Positions 1-8,131 are shown, counted from the stretch's first letter. The stretch: 13,761 nucleotides of DNA from JAOZHU01 sp964632845 (GCA_964632845.1 CAZWDU010000026.1:1-13761); one strand, 5' to 3'. Made by a program: numbers and translations. The notes: generated by a model from the letters alone, not told the origin.

Positions 1-1
1 C

Positions 2-475
2 ATCACCACCATCATCGTAGCCTCGTCCACGGGTGAAACAGGCGCCAAAGTGACTAAAGTCTTCAAAGGCAAAAACATAGTCGTAGTAACGTACTGCCAC
101 GGCTTTCGCCAACCAGACAAGTCTGAACTACAAGAAAAATTTAAAAACGAAATTCTAGCGAGCGGAGCAAAAATTTTCACTGGAACCCACGCCTTAAGCA
201 GCGCAGAAAGAGCAGTGCGTAGCGCTTTCGGCACGTTGGAGCCGCTGGAGCTGATCGCTAACACGCTTAGGCTGATGGGACAGGGAACAAAAGTGTGCGT
301 GGAAATAACGCTTATGGCTATGGACGCAGGGTTAATCCCCGCCAACCAAGATGTTGTCGCTGTGGGCGGCACAGGAAGCGGCGCGGACACGGCACTGCGC
401 ATTAAACCAGCTAACTCCGCAAGATTCTTCGACCTGCGAATAAAGGAAGTAATAGCGAAACCAAGCAGCTTCTAG
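2..475 (+). CDS. Stand-alone pyruvate kinase C-terminal (alpha/beta) domain protein, 5' partial
   Basis: The reading frame is open from the first bases of the window, so the start lies outside; 157 residues are visible. A GTG at position 50 is in frame, but the conserved stretch before it (TTIIVASSTGETGAK) shows that it is not the true start. The sequence resembles archaeal proteins made only of the domain that forms the C-terminal allosteric part of pyruvate kinase. Typical features are VVVTYCHGF, a THALSSAERA segment, the ELIANTLRLMGQG stretch and the closing glycine-rich GGTGSGADTAL plus FFDLRIKEVIAKP. The catalytic barrel of pyruvate kinase is absent from the visible part, and the family normally lacks it, so pyruvate kinase activity is not expected. 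The physiological role is not established. The gene ends 32 bases before the convergent DUF2070 gene. Family assignment is confident; function is unknown. Confidence 0.85.
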   Translation: MTTIIVASSTGETGAKVTKVFKGKNIVVVTYCHGFRQPDKSELQEKFKNEILASGAKIFTGTHALSSAERAVRSAFGTLEPLELIANTLRLMGQGTKVCVEITLMAMDAGLIPANQDVVAVGGTGSGADTALRIKPANSARFFDLRIKEVIAKPSSF

Positions 476-507
476 TAATTTAGGGCGTCTATGACAGCAG
501 CCGTGGC

Positions 508-2334
508 TTACAAAAACATTAGAAGCAAAATCAAAAACAGTCCTTCAAGCGCAAAAATCGGAACAAGAATTTGCTTCGCCTTCTTAAGCCCCGCATCAAC
601 AAGCAGCGACAAGGATTCCAAACGAGACTGCCCAATGACCCTGACTTGTGGAACGACAAGGCGCTTGCACCCAGCCTTACAGCGTTCCAAGGTAGTTTCT
701 GCTGCTTTTGCGGCGTCTGTTATGTAACTAATCAGCAGTTCATTGTTCATGACTTCGCCTACAGGATGGTAACCACGACGACCCACCACTACCGCGCTGA
801 CCGCGTGCGTGTCAGTTGTGAAAACTTCGCTTTCATCAAATCCGCTGGCAGCTAGCGCTGAAAGGATTTTTTCGCGCAGCCCAGAGACCATGTTGTTTCC
901 GTCGATGACCACGTAGGCGGATTTTTGCTCAGCAACTTTAACCACAATCGCGGTGATTCCACCTGAGCCCATGCCGTCTTGGAGACTGAACTCCTTGGGG
1001 AATAACGTGGCGGCGCCTACCTCGAAAGTTTTAGCGGGTAAAGAAGCAGCTTTTTTGAGGCATTTGGAAGCTACTGCATGCAGCGCCTCTAACGAGGCAT
1101 CCATAGTGCCTGTGTTGTCGATGCTATTGTGGGCGTTGACTACGATGGTGCAGTCAAGTCCGCATTTCTCTGCTTCTTCGTGAACTATACGTCCTAGCTC
1201 CTGTGGCATATCTTCAGTGGTTTTGGGAGCCAACGTAAATGATAGGAAAGCAGTTTTGCCAAAAACTTGGCACACAGCAGTAATGCCGTTTTCCGAAACT
1301 TTAAGGAGGGGCGTTGCTTTATCAGCAGATGCTTCGAATTCTGCTGCAGCAAGCACGCTATCGATTATCCTGTGGTTTTGTGCTTGCGAGGCTAAGTCAA
1401 GTTCATGACCAAGAATGCCTAAGGGAACGCAGGCGTCACAGCCAAACTTTTTTCCAAAAGCACTCTTGAGCAGCGAGGGCAGAAGACTGCTACCGATGTT
1501 TTTGAAGGGGCCGGGGTGAACGAGAGGAACGATTATTGCGGCTTTAGGCTTAGAGGAATCGAATTTTAAGAAGGAAACTTCAATGTCTTCGTTTTCGCCT
1601 AGTTTCTCAAGAAGTTCCTCGAAGGGCGCGTTAAGAGCAACTACCCAGTTGAGCATGAATGCCCTGAAAATGGGCATAGAGGGCACGCCGTATACTCGCT
1701 GTCCTAAGCGGTCTATTATGCGAATAAACAAGAAAGCTGAAGCGCAAGAGGCTATGGGTGTTATAATCAGGAAAGGCATAATTTGAAGAGGGTTAATGCT
1801 GGCGAGTTTTACCCAAAAAATGATAAACACAATTATGCAAAGGCATGGCTGAAGCAGAGAAGACAATAGTCGCCGCGAGATTGCTACTGAGGAGCTTGCG
1901 AGGAAAACAACAAACCGTAGAGTCAGCACCGCTGCAAATCCTAAGAGACAAAGTCTAATCCACCACCAAAAACTGAATATGCCGCCGATAATAACGCCGA
2001 GAATTATGAAGAACAGCCAGAAAAGCCAGCCGAAGAGGGAAAGTGCTACTGTTCGTCTCAGAACGTAAATTGGGTCACGTAGAACGATTTTGCTAACTAA
2101 GTAATCAGCGATAATAGTCATGGCGAAAAGGGAGATGCCGAAAAACAAGCTGTAAAGTAAGCCCTCAACTGACGGGAAAAGGGCAACTGTGGAAAGCCCC
2201 GCTATGCCTATGCAGAGTACCGCCACGGCTGCAAGGGCTCTTTTGAATGTGGGAAGAAAGAACAGTGAAGCGTAATGTTTCACTGCCTTGTTTATGGAGT
2301 GATTCATCGAGTTCTCAGTCGCCACGTTCACCAT
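508..2334 (-). CDS. DUF2070 family integral membrane protein
   Basis: The 608-residue protein has an N-terminal membrane domain of about six hydrophobic segments (roughly residues 32-55, 60-85, 95-125, 127-150, 163-178 and 186-208). A large soluble domain follows (about 240-580), then one C-terminal hydrophobic helix (about 590-608). The soluble part carries motifs characteristic of archaeal DUF2070: VHPGPF at residues 272-277, NAHNSID near residue 400, GSGGITAIVV, and TTDTHAVSAVV followed by GYHPVGE. COG descriptions relate this family to the neutral ceramidase superfamily of lipid hydrolases. The His and Asp residues in these motifs would suit a metal site, but activity is inferred, not shown. 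The start at 2334 is ATG with no clear Shine-Dalgarno sequence. An in-frame ATG at 2307 is an alternative. The TATA-like element at 2367-2377 gives a short leader to 2334. The gene is single and convergent with the upstream-numbered neighbour. Confidence 0.88.
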   Translation of the reverse strand: MVNVATENSMNHSINKAVKHYASLFFLPTFKRALAAVAVLCIGIAGLSTVALFPSVEGLLYSLFFGISLFAMTIIADYLVSKIVLRDPIYVLRRTVALSLFGWLFWLFFIILGVIIGGIFSFWWWIRLCLLGFAAVLTLRFVVFLASSSVAISRRLLSSLLQPCLCIIVFIIFWVKLASINPLQIMPFLIITPIASCASAFLFIRIIDRLGQRVYGVPSMPIFRAFMLNWVVALNAPFEELLEKLGENEDIEVSFLKFDSSKPKAAIIVPLVHPGPFKNIGSSLLPSLLKSAFGKKFGCDACVPLGILGHELDLASQAQNHRIIDSVLAAAEFEASADKATPLLKVSENGITAVCQVFGKTAFLSFTLAPKTTEDMPQELGRIVHEEAEKCGLDCTIVVNAHNSIDNTGTMDASLEALHAVASKCLKKAASLPAKTFEVGAATLFPKEFSLQDGMGSGGITAIVVKVAEQKSAYVVIDGNNMVSGLREKILSALAASGFDESEVFTTDTHAVSAVVVGRRGYHPVGEVMNNELLISYITDAAKAAETTLERCKAGCKRLVVPQVRVIGQSRLESLSLLVDAGLKKAKQILVPIFALEGLFLILLLMFL

Positions 2335-2366
2335 CTCAAATCGGGTTCTTTATGAGATAAAGTATT

Positions 2367-2377
2367 GCTTATTAAAG
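2367..2377 (-). promoter_or_regulatory. Candidate TATA box for the DUF2070 gene
   Basis: Read on the minus strand this is CTTTAATAAGC, an AT-rich archaeal TATA-like element. A start site about 25 bases downstream would fall near 2346-2350, leaving a leader of only about 15 bases before the ATG at 2334. Assigned from sequence and spacing alone. Confidence 0.4.
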
Positions 2378-2585
2378 TCTAGCCAAGTTAGGGAGTGAAA
2401 TTTTCTACACTTAAGCGTCTTAGGAAGTAATTTCGGGTAGAATGAGCTACGATGTTTACATGAAACAGTTAAAGTGTAAAGCAACACAAAGGAGCGCTTA
2501 TGGTATTTTATCGTGGACGCGGTGTATGTTAGTGGAGCAATTGTTTTATTTGTAGAGCGCGTATTATAATAGTTTTGCGAAGCCT

Positions 2586-2873
2586 ATGCCAGAGCAAGAA
2601 GTTCCCCCTACGATATTTCACATGCTCGAGAGGAACTTGGGCAAAAAAATCAGGGTTATTCTGGATCCAGCATACGGTTTTGAAGGAACACTGGCAGCTG
2701 TAACGCATGAACCCTCTGGAATATGGCTTTCAGACGCTGAAGCTGTTGTTTTAAGGGCAACAATCGCTCAGCCTATACCTCAGGTTGCGAGCAGAGAAGA
2801 AAGAAGCGAGTTATTCCTACATCTGGATTCAGTGCAAAGAATAGAAGTTTTGCATCCTCCACCACGACGTTAA
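2586..2873 (+). CDS. Small Sm-like (LSm) fold protein, putative
   Basis: The 95-residue protein opens with a short helix-like segment (FHMLERNLGKKIRVIL). It continues with a pattern resembling the Sm1 motif: strand, GFEGTLAAV, then a WLSDAEAVVL strand. After a polar loop comes a final strand like Sm2 (LFLHLDSVQRIEVL), close in arrangement to archaeal Sm-like proteins that form RNA-binding rings. The length fits a single LSm domain. The canonical Asp and Asn residues of the Sm1 RNA-binding loop are not obvious, and the linker between the two halves (about residues 60-75) is long, so this would be a divergent member. The gene is alone on the plus strand between two minus-strand genes. The 251 bases upstream (2335-2585) hold AT-rich, TATA-like stretches near 2543-2550 and 2564-2572 and nothing else I recognise. 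An unrelated small beta-barrel protein is the main alternative. Confidence 0.5.
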   Translation: MPEQEVPPTIFHMLERNLGKKIRVILDPAYGFEGTLAAVTHEPSGIWLSDAEAVVLRATIAQPIPQVASREERSELFLHLDSVQRIEVLHPPPRR

Positions 2874-2895
2874 AAAACGTCTAAAGAAGAGAGTT

Positions 2896-3069
2896 TTAAA
2901 CAGGGAAGAACACTCTGGCTAGAACAGAGACCACTATCAAAGCTACCGCGACCACCACGAGAAGCTCGGGTCTAATCTTAATGCCTTCAGTTTCTTCCTC
3001 GAAGAACCTTAGCAACCCCGCACTTGCCGCGGGCATCGGAGATTTATCTTTCTGTTTTTTCTTACTCAT
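2896..3069 (-). CDS. secG: Preprotein translocase subunit SecG (Sec61-beta homologue)
   Basis: A 57-residue protein read on the minus strand from the ATG at 3067-3069 to a TAA at 2896-2898. It begins with a lysine-rich cytosolic stretch (MSKKKQKDKSPMP), followed by the family signature SAGLLRFFEEETEGIKI. A single transmembrane helix covers about residues 34-53, and the protein ends in ARVFFPV. This order of basic tail, AGLxRFFEEE motif and one C-terminal membrane helix is that of archaeal Sec61-beta/SecG, the small non-essential subunit of the SecYEG protein-conducting channel. The length is normal for the family. SecY and SecE are not in this window. A TATA-like element lies at 3105-3120, with an AGGGA purine stretch just before the start codon. 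The gene is confidently recognised despite its size. Confidence 0.9.
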   Translation of the reverse strand: MSKKKQKDKSPMPAASAGLLRFFEEETEGIKIRPELLVVVAVALIVVSVLARVFFPV

Positions 3070-3104
3070 CGCTTTTTCCCTATCATGCTAATGAAACGCT
3101 GTAG

Positions 3105-3120
3105 TTCTATAATTTTTTCC
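3105..3120 (-). promoter_or_regulatory. Candidate BRE/TATA element for secG
   Basis: On the minus strand this reads GGAAAAAATTATAGAA: a purine-rich BRE-like stretch followed by a TATA-like core. Initiation about 25 bases downstream would fall near 3085, giving a leader of about 16 bases that includes an AGGGA purine tract before the ATG at 3069. Confidence 0.45.
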
Positions 3121-3211
3121 TGATTATTAACCTTGTGCATTCCTACGAGGCTTCCTAAATCTTTAACTCTGGAAAGAACGCTAAAAGACACAGCGAAAGG
3201 CGGAAAACACC

Positions 3212-3499
3212 GTGCACATACACGAATTTCAGGATATGATGAAACGCTTATACTTCCACAGGGATTCAGAACGCGGAGTAAAAGGAACGTACGACTGGCT
3301 TGTGGACGAAGTCGCAGAATTAAAGGAAGCCCTCGAAGGAAAGGATGTGGAAGCTGCCGAGAAAGAATTCGCGGATGTCATCGCGTGGCTTGCGTCTCTG
3401 GCGAACATAACTGGAATCGACCTTGAAAAGGCAGCCATTAACAAGTACAACAACAAGTGCCCCAAATGCCAAAAGGCTCCATGCCAATGCACGTTCTAG
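3212..3499 (+). CDS. MazG-type nucleotide pyrophosphohydrolase with C-terminal cysteine cluster
   Basis: The 95-residue protein is an all-alpha NTP pyrophosphatase of the MazG fold, predicted to hydrolyse nucleoside triphosphates to monophosphates and pyrophosphate. The metal-binding acidic motifs are visible: EVAELKEAL around residue 33 (ExxE type) and EFADVIAWL around residue 50 (ExxD type). After the helical domain the last 13 residues carry CPKCQKAPCQC, four closely spaced cysteines that could bind zinc. Similar cysteine tails occur in archaeal relatives as far as I recall. The start is GTG, preceded by a purine-rich AAAGGCGG about eight bases away, which favours it over the ATGs at residues 9-10. 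Its TAG stop shares a CTAG with the stop of the convergent winged-helix gene. House-cleaning of non-canonical nucleotides is the likely role, but substrate specificity cannot be read from sequence. Confidence 0.85.
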   Translation: MHIHEFQDMMKRLYFHRDSERGVKGTYDWLVDEVAELKEALEGKDVEAAEKEFADVIAWLASLANITGIDLEKAAINKYNNKCPKCQKAPCQCTF

Positions 3500-3729
3500 C
3501 TAATTAGCCGTTTCTGCCCTAAACCTGTTAACATCCAAGAGCAAGGTCTGCGTCCTCTTCGGCTGACGACGCCCTCAGCCTCTAGCAGCCGCAAATGATG
3601 AATCACCACGGCATACGACAGAGCTTTTTCCTTTGCTATCGCGCTTGCAGTAGAAACCTGTTTATCTAGAACGTTCAATAGGAGAGTTCTGGCTTTGAGA
3701 CCACTTTTCACGTTCCTTATACGCTGCAA
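3496..3729 (-). CDS. Small ArsR-like winged-helix DNA-binding protein
   Basis: A 77-residue protein consisting of little more than one winged helix-turn-helix. A first helix (LKARTLLLNVLDKQ) is followed by STASAIAKEKALSYAVVIHHLRLLEAEGVV, a helix-turn-recognition helix with the HHLRLLEAEGVV pattern usual in archaeal ArsR-type regulators. A wing comes next (SRRGRRPCSWMLTGLGQKRL). No metal-binding cysteine pair of the classical ArsR kind is seen; the single Cys lies in the wing. The start is TTG at 3729. No ATG or GTG lies further upstream in frame before a stop, so either TTG or an internal GTG (residue 7) is used. It lies downstream of the polymerase gene on the same strand but has a TATA-like element of its own (3771-3780). 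Its stop overlaps that of mazG by four bases. The target is unknown. Confidence 0.75.
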   Translation of the reverse strand: MQRIRNVKSGLKARTLLLNVLDKQVSTASAIAKEKALSYAVVIHHLRLLEAEGVVSRRGRRPCSWMLTGLGQKRLIS

Positions 3730-3770
3730 GTAAGCATTCGGGTGATAAGCTGCTTTAATCAGGGGTCACC

Positions 3771-3780
3771 GATAATAAAT
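3771..3780 (-). promoter_or_regulatory. Candidate TATA box for the small winged-helix gene
   Basis: On the minus strand it reads ATTTATTATC, in the 78-base gap between the end of the polymerase gene and the start of the regulator. A start about 25 bases downstream (near 3750) leaves about 20 bases of leader before the TTG at 3729. Confidence 0.4.
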
Positions 3781-3807
3781 GAGCGGTTTATGCTGAAAAG
3801 CTTTAGG

Positions 3808-6800
3808 CTACGTGAAGGCGGTAAGGCTTACTTGCTTTGGCTTATTATTATCGAACATCGAGGTGATTTCCTCTTTAATTAACGTGAGTCGCTGAGTGTA
3901 ATAATCAGGCAAGCCATATTTGTCAACCAAATGCTGCGCTGCCTCCAAATACTTTTCGATCCCACCTCGGTAAACCGTCAGAGCCAACGGTCCACCACAG
4001 TAAAGGCACTTGCCACGGAGAGGCAAACGGCGAAAACGCTTATTGCACGATTTGCAACGGAAGCCCTGTGTTGAGAAAGCACGCAAGTTACCAGCGATGT
4101 CTCGAATAAAATGTGTTGTCAACACCTTCAAAGCGACGTATTTCACGTCTACTGCGTCAATTTTTTCACCTAACTCCAACTGCAAGTTCAATTTTTCAAT
4201 CATAGACTTAAACTGCTTGTAGGAACTCGCTGAATTACCAAGGTTTATGTCAGAAACAGGCGTCGTAAACTTGAAACCTTCAAACTGCGCTTCAGTTCCA
4301 AGCCTATTACTAACAAGATCCACTATGGAACTAACTTGCTTAGCTTCAGCGCGCTCCAAAGTTTTCCCGTAAAACTCAAGAGAATAATCCCCGTCAACAT
4401 CAAAATCATGCGCTTGCCGCTGCACCTCCTTAGTATTCACAAATGGAATCAGCAACAAAGGCGCATCCATAATCCCGCCTATCTGCGCGGGCAGGTACTT
4501 ACGCGAAAAATTCAACAATGTATCCAACGCAAGCATAACCGCGTCCTCATCACCATCGCAGTCCCGCCGCTTGGCTGAATGCCAAATCGGATGAGCATAA
4601 CAAACGCTGAGCCCCGTGAAACCCACAACGCGACCCAAAATGCTAACGCATGTGTGAGGAGCCAAACCCATAATCAAATGCCCAACCAACTCGTCAGCAC
4701 TTTTAACATTGTAGTAGCTTGGAAGCTGGTAAACGCGAGTTAACATGTCGTCTATGAAATTTGCGACTTGCACAAAATACCCAGCTGCGTTTCGTGGGAT
4801 AACAACGTCCTGAATTTTGAGCTCACAAACTTGATTAGGCTCAGTTAAAGCGGCGCCAAACACGTCGCAAGTGTAGCCGAGCTGCCTAAGCTTCTCAACC
4901 GTAACTCCAACTTCAGCAGGCTTAAAATGCGTCAAAGGCGCGTTAGTGGCGTCAAAACGGATGGTGCCATCCTTGTAAACTGATAAGTCATGTTTCGCCC
5001 GCAAAACACCTTTCTCTATGATTTCAGGAGTCTTCTCCGCATTCGTTAAACCCTTAACACCTTTCAACAGTTTCGGAACAGAAAGCCCAAGCCCACGGCA
5101 CGCGTCATCAAGCATCTCCTTAAAGTTTACAGCTTGACGCTGATACGGCACAGCGTCAGCTTTACACGTTGGGCACCCATCTTCCTTCAGCGGTCGTCCA
5201 CAACGCGGGCAACTCTTCTCGATAACCGTTTCGCAGCCGCACGCGTTGCACTTCGCTTTGAAAGTAAAAGTTTTGCAGTTAGGACACTTGCGCTTAGCAA
5301 CCTCAACGAACACGGGACCCTTCTTCGCTGCCTCCAAAAGGTCACGGTGGGAACCTCCAGCTAAACTCACAGGAAAAAGTACATGCACTAAAGGCTTCAT
5401 CTCCCGCCGTTTTGCCTTTTCAGGACGCCCCATACGCGCGCCCACAAACGTAGGTGCCTTATCCTTAACATCTACGCCTGAAAGCAAACTAACTGCCTTC
5501 AACACGGAATCCGCTAAGGCAGCTTCTGCCGTTTGGCAAGCACTGTTACCGTAACCAAGCGAGAAAGCAAAAGCACGTGCATCTTCGCCTTCGAGAACAA
5601 TTTTGCCGTCCAGAAGCTCATGCGGCGCAAAGATTTTTCTCAAAGCCTGACTCACATTCGGCTCAAGTGTCCCAACAACCTTGCGCACAGCGTCACCCTC
5701 AACCAGCACTTCGGAATCTGACAGCCATTTCCGTAGCAGCTCAACCTCTTGAACCGATTGGAGGTTTGACCAGAAAAACGTAGACCGCGGATGCAAGGGC
5801 ACACCCAAATGCAGAGACAACAGTATTGCTTCCTTAACAGTGGGCGCGTTGCTGAACGGGTCAGCCAAAAAAGCTTTCAGGCGCTCCTCTGGAACAGAGG
5901 CGGTTTCTGCAGCCTTCTCCAAGTCGCCGCCAAACTTTTCAGCAAAAGCGATCTTTAAGTCTTTAACCCACCATTCTTCAACGTAGCCCGACGGTGAAAG
6001 CGGTTTACTGGTGTAAAGGAAATCGCCAAAACTTATCAGGATGTCACCTAAGAAAAGAATCTTTTCAACCTTGTCTTTTACAGCCTTAAAGTTTTCAAGG
6101 GAAACACGGACGACAGAGCCATCTTTCAACAAGACCACAGGCGGCTCAAGCGTGTCCACAGGCACCGTGACCCCGCCTTTCCCAGGAAGTTCCAAACGCA
6201 TTTGCGTGCCCGCCGCAAGAAAACGCTCCACCACAAGCATAGTAGCAGGATGAACCCCCACAGCAGAAAGCCCAGTGTTCCGTGACCTACCATATCGTAG
6301 CCTGAAGCCGCCGCGTCTAGAGGGGAAGGAAAAGATGGGGCGTCCAGCGATAACGTCGTCCATGAACCCAGCGGACTTTTGCGCCTTATCGTCCGATGGT
6401 TTTTTGCGGAACTCTCTAAGCCAGTCCCAACCTTGAAAACCAAGCTTTTCGATAATTACTAGAACTTTTGGAGCGCGCCCTACAATGCCGTCGTTTACAA
6501 CGCGGAGGGCTCCGCCTCTTACTCGATTAGTCTCTACACGCTGAAGGTTTCTGAAGGAAGAAACCTCCACTGGATCAGACTCTGTGCCCGTAACCTCAAC
6601 TGGAAGCCAATCAAGCGCCTTCTTGATTTCTTCATCCGAAATGTGATACTGAAAACGCCCCACTGAACGCTCGTACACGCGCAGTTCTTCGAGAAAACGG
6701 GAAATTTCTTCAGCCGTAGGCTTGTAACGGTCAAGCCCCAGCAAGCGGCGCACAAAATCTCCGACAACAAGCGTTAACGCCTGGTCTGTGCCCCCAGCAG

Positions 6801-7230
6801 AACGTATGGGTCCCGCGAAGTATATGGCAAGATACCGCGTGCGGTCAAAGTTGTTCTTGATCTTCACGTGCGCTACACCCTGTATGGGAGCAGCTGTTAG
6901 ACCTTCTGTGAAAATTGCCAGAGCCGTGCGGATGGCTTGTTCTGCCGCCGCTTCGGGCTCCATGTGTCCAAATTTGCCGTAGATGATTTCTTCGGCAACC
7001 TTGAAGGCTAGTTCCTCCCGCTGCAGTTTTGAGCTTAATTCACGGATGCTGATAGCCACTTCTTTGGGACCCACTAGCCCTTCAACCAAGTCAGCTATGT
7101 CCTTTGCAATGGCACATTCAGTCTTCAACGAAGGGTCAAGTCCCTTTGTCCTAGCGGTGTCGCTTATGAAGTATAATTGTTTAAGCTGGCTCTCCAACGT
7201 TTCGATGTAGTGCTGGTAGCTTTCGCTCAT
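3808..7230 (-). CDS. polC: DNA polymerase II (family D) large subunit DP2
   Basis: The 1140-residue catalytic subunit of archaeal replicative polymerase D. Motifs include the N-terminal YFAGPIRSAGGTDQA and SVGRFQYHISDEEI segments and ETNRVRGGALRV. Both double-psi barrel regions are present, with the catalytic acidic motif DCDGDED at about residues 890-896. A zinc-finger cluster lies around 645-700 (CPNC, CNAC, CPRC, CPTC) and another near 1055-1080 (CKSC and CLYC). The extreme C terminus (QVSLTAFT, 1133-1140) fits a PCNA-interacting peptide. No intein interrupts it and the length is normal. I start it at the ATG at 7230, because the only upstream in-frame candidate is a TTG at 7242 that adds four residues. 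The exonuclease subunit DP1 is not in the window. It shares a strand with the Elf1 and GGGP synthase genes but is 133 bases from the latter and may have its own promoter. Confidence 0.96.
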   Translation of the reverse strand: MSESYQHYIETLESQLKQLYFISDTARTKGLDPSLKTECAIAKDIADLVEGLVGPKEVAISIRELSSKLQREELAFKVAEEIIYGKFGHMEPEAAAEQAIRTALAIFTEGLTAAPIQGVAHVKIKNNFDRTRYLAIYFAGPIRSAGGTDQALTLVVGDFVRRLLGLDRYKPTAEEISRFLEELRVYERSVGRFQYHISDEEIKKALDWLPVEVTGTESDPVEVSSFRNLQRVETNRVRGGALRVVNDGIVGRAPKVLVIIEKLGFQGWDWLREFRKKPSDDKAQKSAGFMDDVIAGRPIFSFPSRRGGFRLRYGRSRNTGLSAVGVHPATMLVVERFLAAGTQMRLELPGKGGVTVPVDTLEPPVVLLKDGSVVRVSLENFKAVKDKVEKILFLGDILISFGDFLYTSKPLSPSGYVEEWWVKDLKIAFAEKFGGDLEKAAETASVPEERLKAFLADPFSNAPTVKEAILLSLHLGVPLHPRSTFFWSNLQSVQEVELLRKWLSDSEVLVEGDAVRKVVGTLEPNVSQALRKIFAPHELLDGKIVLEGEDARAFAFSLGYGNSACQTAEAALADSVLKAVSLLSGVDVKDKAPTFVGARMGRPEKAKRREMKPLVHVLFPVSLAGGSHRDLLEAAKKGPVFVEVAKRKCPNCKTFTFKAKCNACGCETVIEKSCPRCGRPLKEDGCPTCKADAVPYQRQAVNFKEMLDDACRGLGLSVPKLLKGVKGLTNAEKTPEIIEKGVLRAKHDLSVYKDGTIRFDATNAPLTHFKPAEVGVTVEKLRQLGYTCDVFGAALTEPNQVCELKIQDVVIPRNAAGYFVQVANFIDDMLTRVYQLPSYYNVKSADELVGHLIMGLAPHTCVSILGRVVGFTGLSVCYAHPIWHSAKRRDCDGDEDAVMLALDTLLNFSRKYLPAQIGGIMDAPLLLIPFVNTKEVQRQAHDFDVDGDYSLEFYGKTLERAEAKQVSSIVDLVSNRLGTEAQFEGFKFTTPVSDINLGNSASSYKQFKSMIEKLNLQLELGEKIDAVDVKYVALKVLTTHFIRDIAGNLRAFSTQGFRCKSCNKRFRRLPLRGKCLYCGGPLALTVYRGGIEKYLEAAQHLVDKYGLPDYYTQRLTLIKEEITSMFDNNKPKQVSLTAFT

Positions 7231-7290
7231 TTTGTGGTTCAAGCGGCCGTGTCCTCGTACATCATGTGCGTGCCGCGTTTATTTTGGCTT

Positions 7291-7305
7291 TCTAGCATAA
7301 AAATC
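7291..7305 (-). promoter_or_regulatory. Candidate promoter element and T-tract between GGGP synthase and polC
   Basis: On the minus strand the gap contains a run of six T, then CGATTTTTATGCTAG, which could be the TATA box for the polymerase gene with initiation near 7270. The same T-rich run could instead serve as a U-tract terminator for the upstream elf1-GGGPS transcript. Sequence alone does not separate the two readings. Confidence 0.3.
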
Positions 7306-7363
7306 GAAAAAACTCCGCTGGGAAAGGTTTGCTTCGGCGTGTTCAACTCAAAATGGTACGGGG

Positions 7364-8116
7364 CTACGGTTTTGTTCTTTTGACGCCGCTGATTATTTCA
7401 GAAATTTTCTGTTTAGCATCGGTGTCTTCGATGATGTTGCCTGTGACTATTATGTCTGCGCCTGCTGAAACCGCGGCTAACGCTTGTTCTTTGCTTCTTA
7501 TGCCGCCACCCACTATGAGAGGGCTGCCGATGAATTTTTTGACCGTGTTTATCATTTCAGGAGGCACAGGGTGCTTCACTCCAGATCCGCCTTCAAGGTA
7601 TATGAAGCGCATGCCAAGGTACTGCCCTGCAAGAGCGTGAGCGGCTGCGAGTTCAGGTTTGTTATAAGGCACAGGGATAGCTTTGCCTATAATTCCTGCA
7701 GTGCCGCCTTCGCCTACGATTATATAACCCAGAGAAATGGGTTCTAAACCGTATTTTTTCACTAGTGGGGCACCCAAAACTTGGACGCCCATGAGGAAGT
7801 AAGGGTCTACAGAGTTCAAAAGGGACATGAACCATATGGCGTCTGCGTAGCGGCTGATTCCTGTTACGTTGTTGGGGAAAAGAATTGTTGGAATTCTCAC
7901 GGCGCGCTTAATCGCTTTGATAACGGCGTCAAGGTGAGCTTGTGAAACAAAAGTTGAGCCGCCAATCATTATTGCGGAAGTTCCGCTGTTTTTAGAGTTT
8001 TCAGCGATTTTTGCGGCTTGAGAAGGCGTGATTTTTTCCGGGTCTACAAGAGTTATGTGAATGGCGCCGTTGGCTTTGATTCTTTCGAGCAGGTACTTCT
8101 CAACACGGCTAGGCAT
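7364..8116 (-). CDS. Geranylgeranylglyceryl phosphate synthase (GGGPS)
   Basis: The 250-residue enzyme joins geranylgeranyl diphosphate to sn-glycerol-1-phosphate, the first committed step of archaeal ether-lipid synthesis. It is a PcrB/GGGPS-type TIM barrel. Visible landmarks are HITLVDPEK near the N terminus (glycerol phosphate site and metal), MIGGSTFVS, the LFPNNVTGIS strand, and ADAIWFMSLLNS. The conserved YLEGGSGVKHPVP follows, then VGGGIRSKEQA and AGADIIVTGNII, which form the phosphate-binding end of the barrel. Length and motifs fit the archaeal group II enzymes rather than bacterial heptaprenyl PcrB. The ATG at 8116 lies 15 bases after the stop of the Elf1 gene, so the two are almost certainly co-transcribed. 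Confidence 0.95.
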   Translation of the reverse strand: MPSRVEKYLLERIKANGAIHITLVDPEKITPSQAAKIAENSKNSGTSAIMIGGSTFVSQAHLDAVIKAIKRAVRIPTILFPNNVTGISRYADAIWFMSLLNSVDPYFLMGVQVLGAPLVKKYGLEPISLGYIIVGEGGTAGIIGKAIPVPYNKPELAAAHALAGQYLGMRFIYLEGGSGVKHPVPPEMINTVKKFIGSPLIVGGGIRSKEQALAAVSAGADIIVTGNIIEDTDAKQKISEIISGVKRTKP

Positions 8117-8131
8117 GCGCAGCCCTCCTGT

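Noticed and set aside
2442..2555. A 37-codon ATG frame between the DUF2070 and Sm-like genes
   Set aside because: No start signal and no family resemblance.
3808..7230. An intein in the DNA polymerase large subunit
   Set aside because: The length is normal and the catalytic region is uninterrupted, with no splice-junction motifs.
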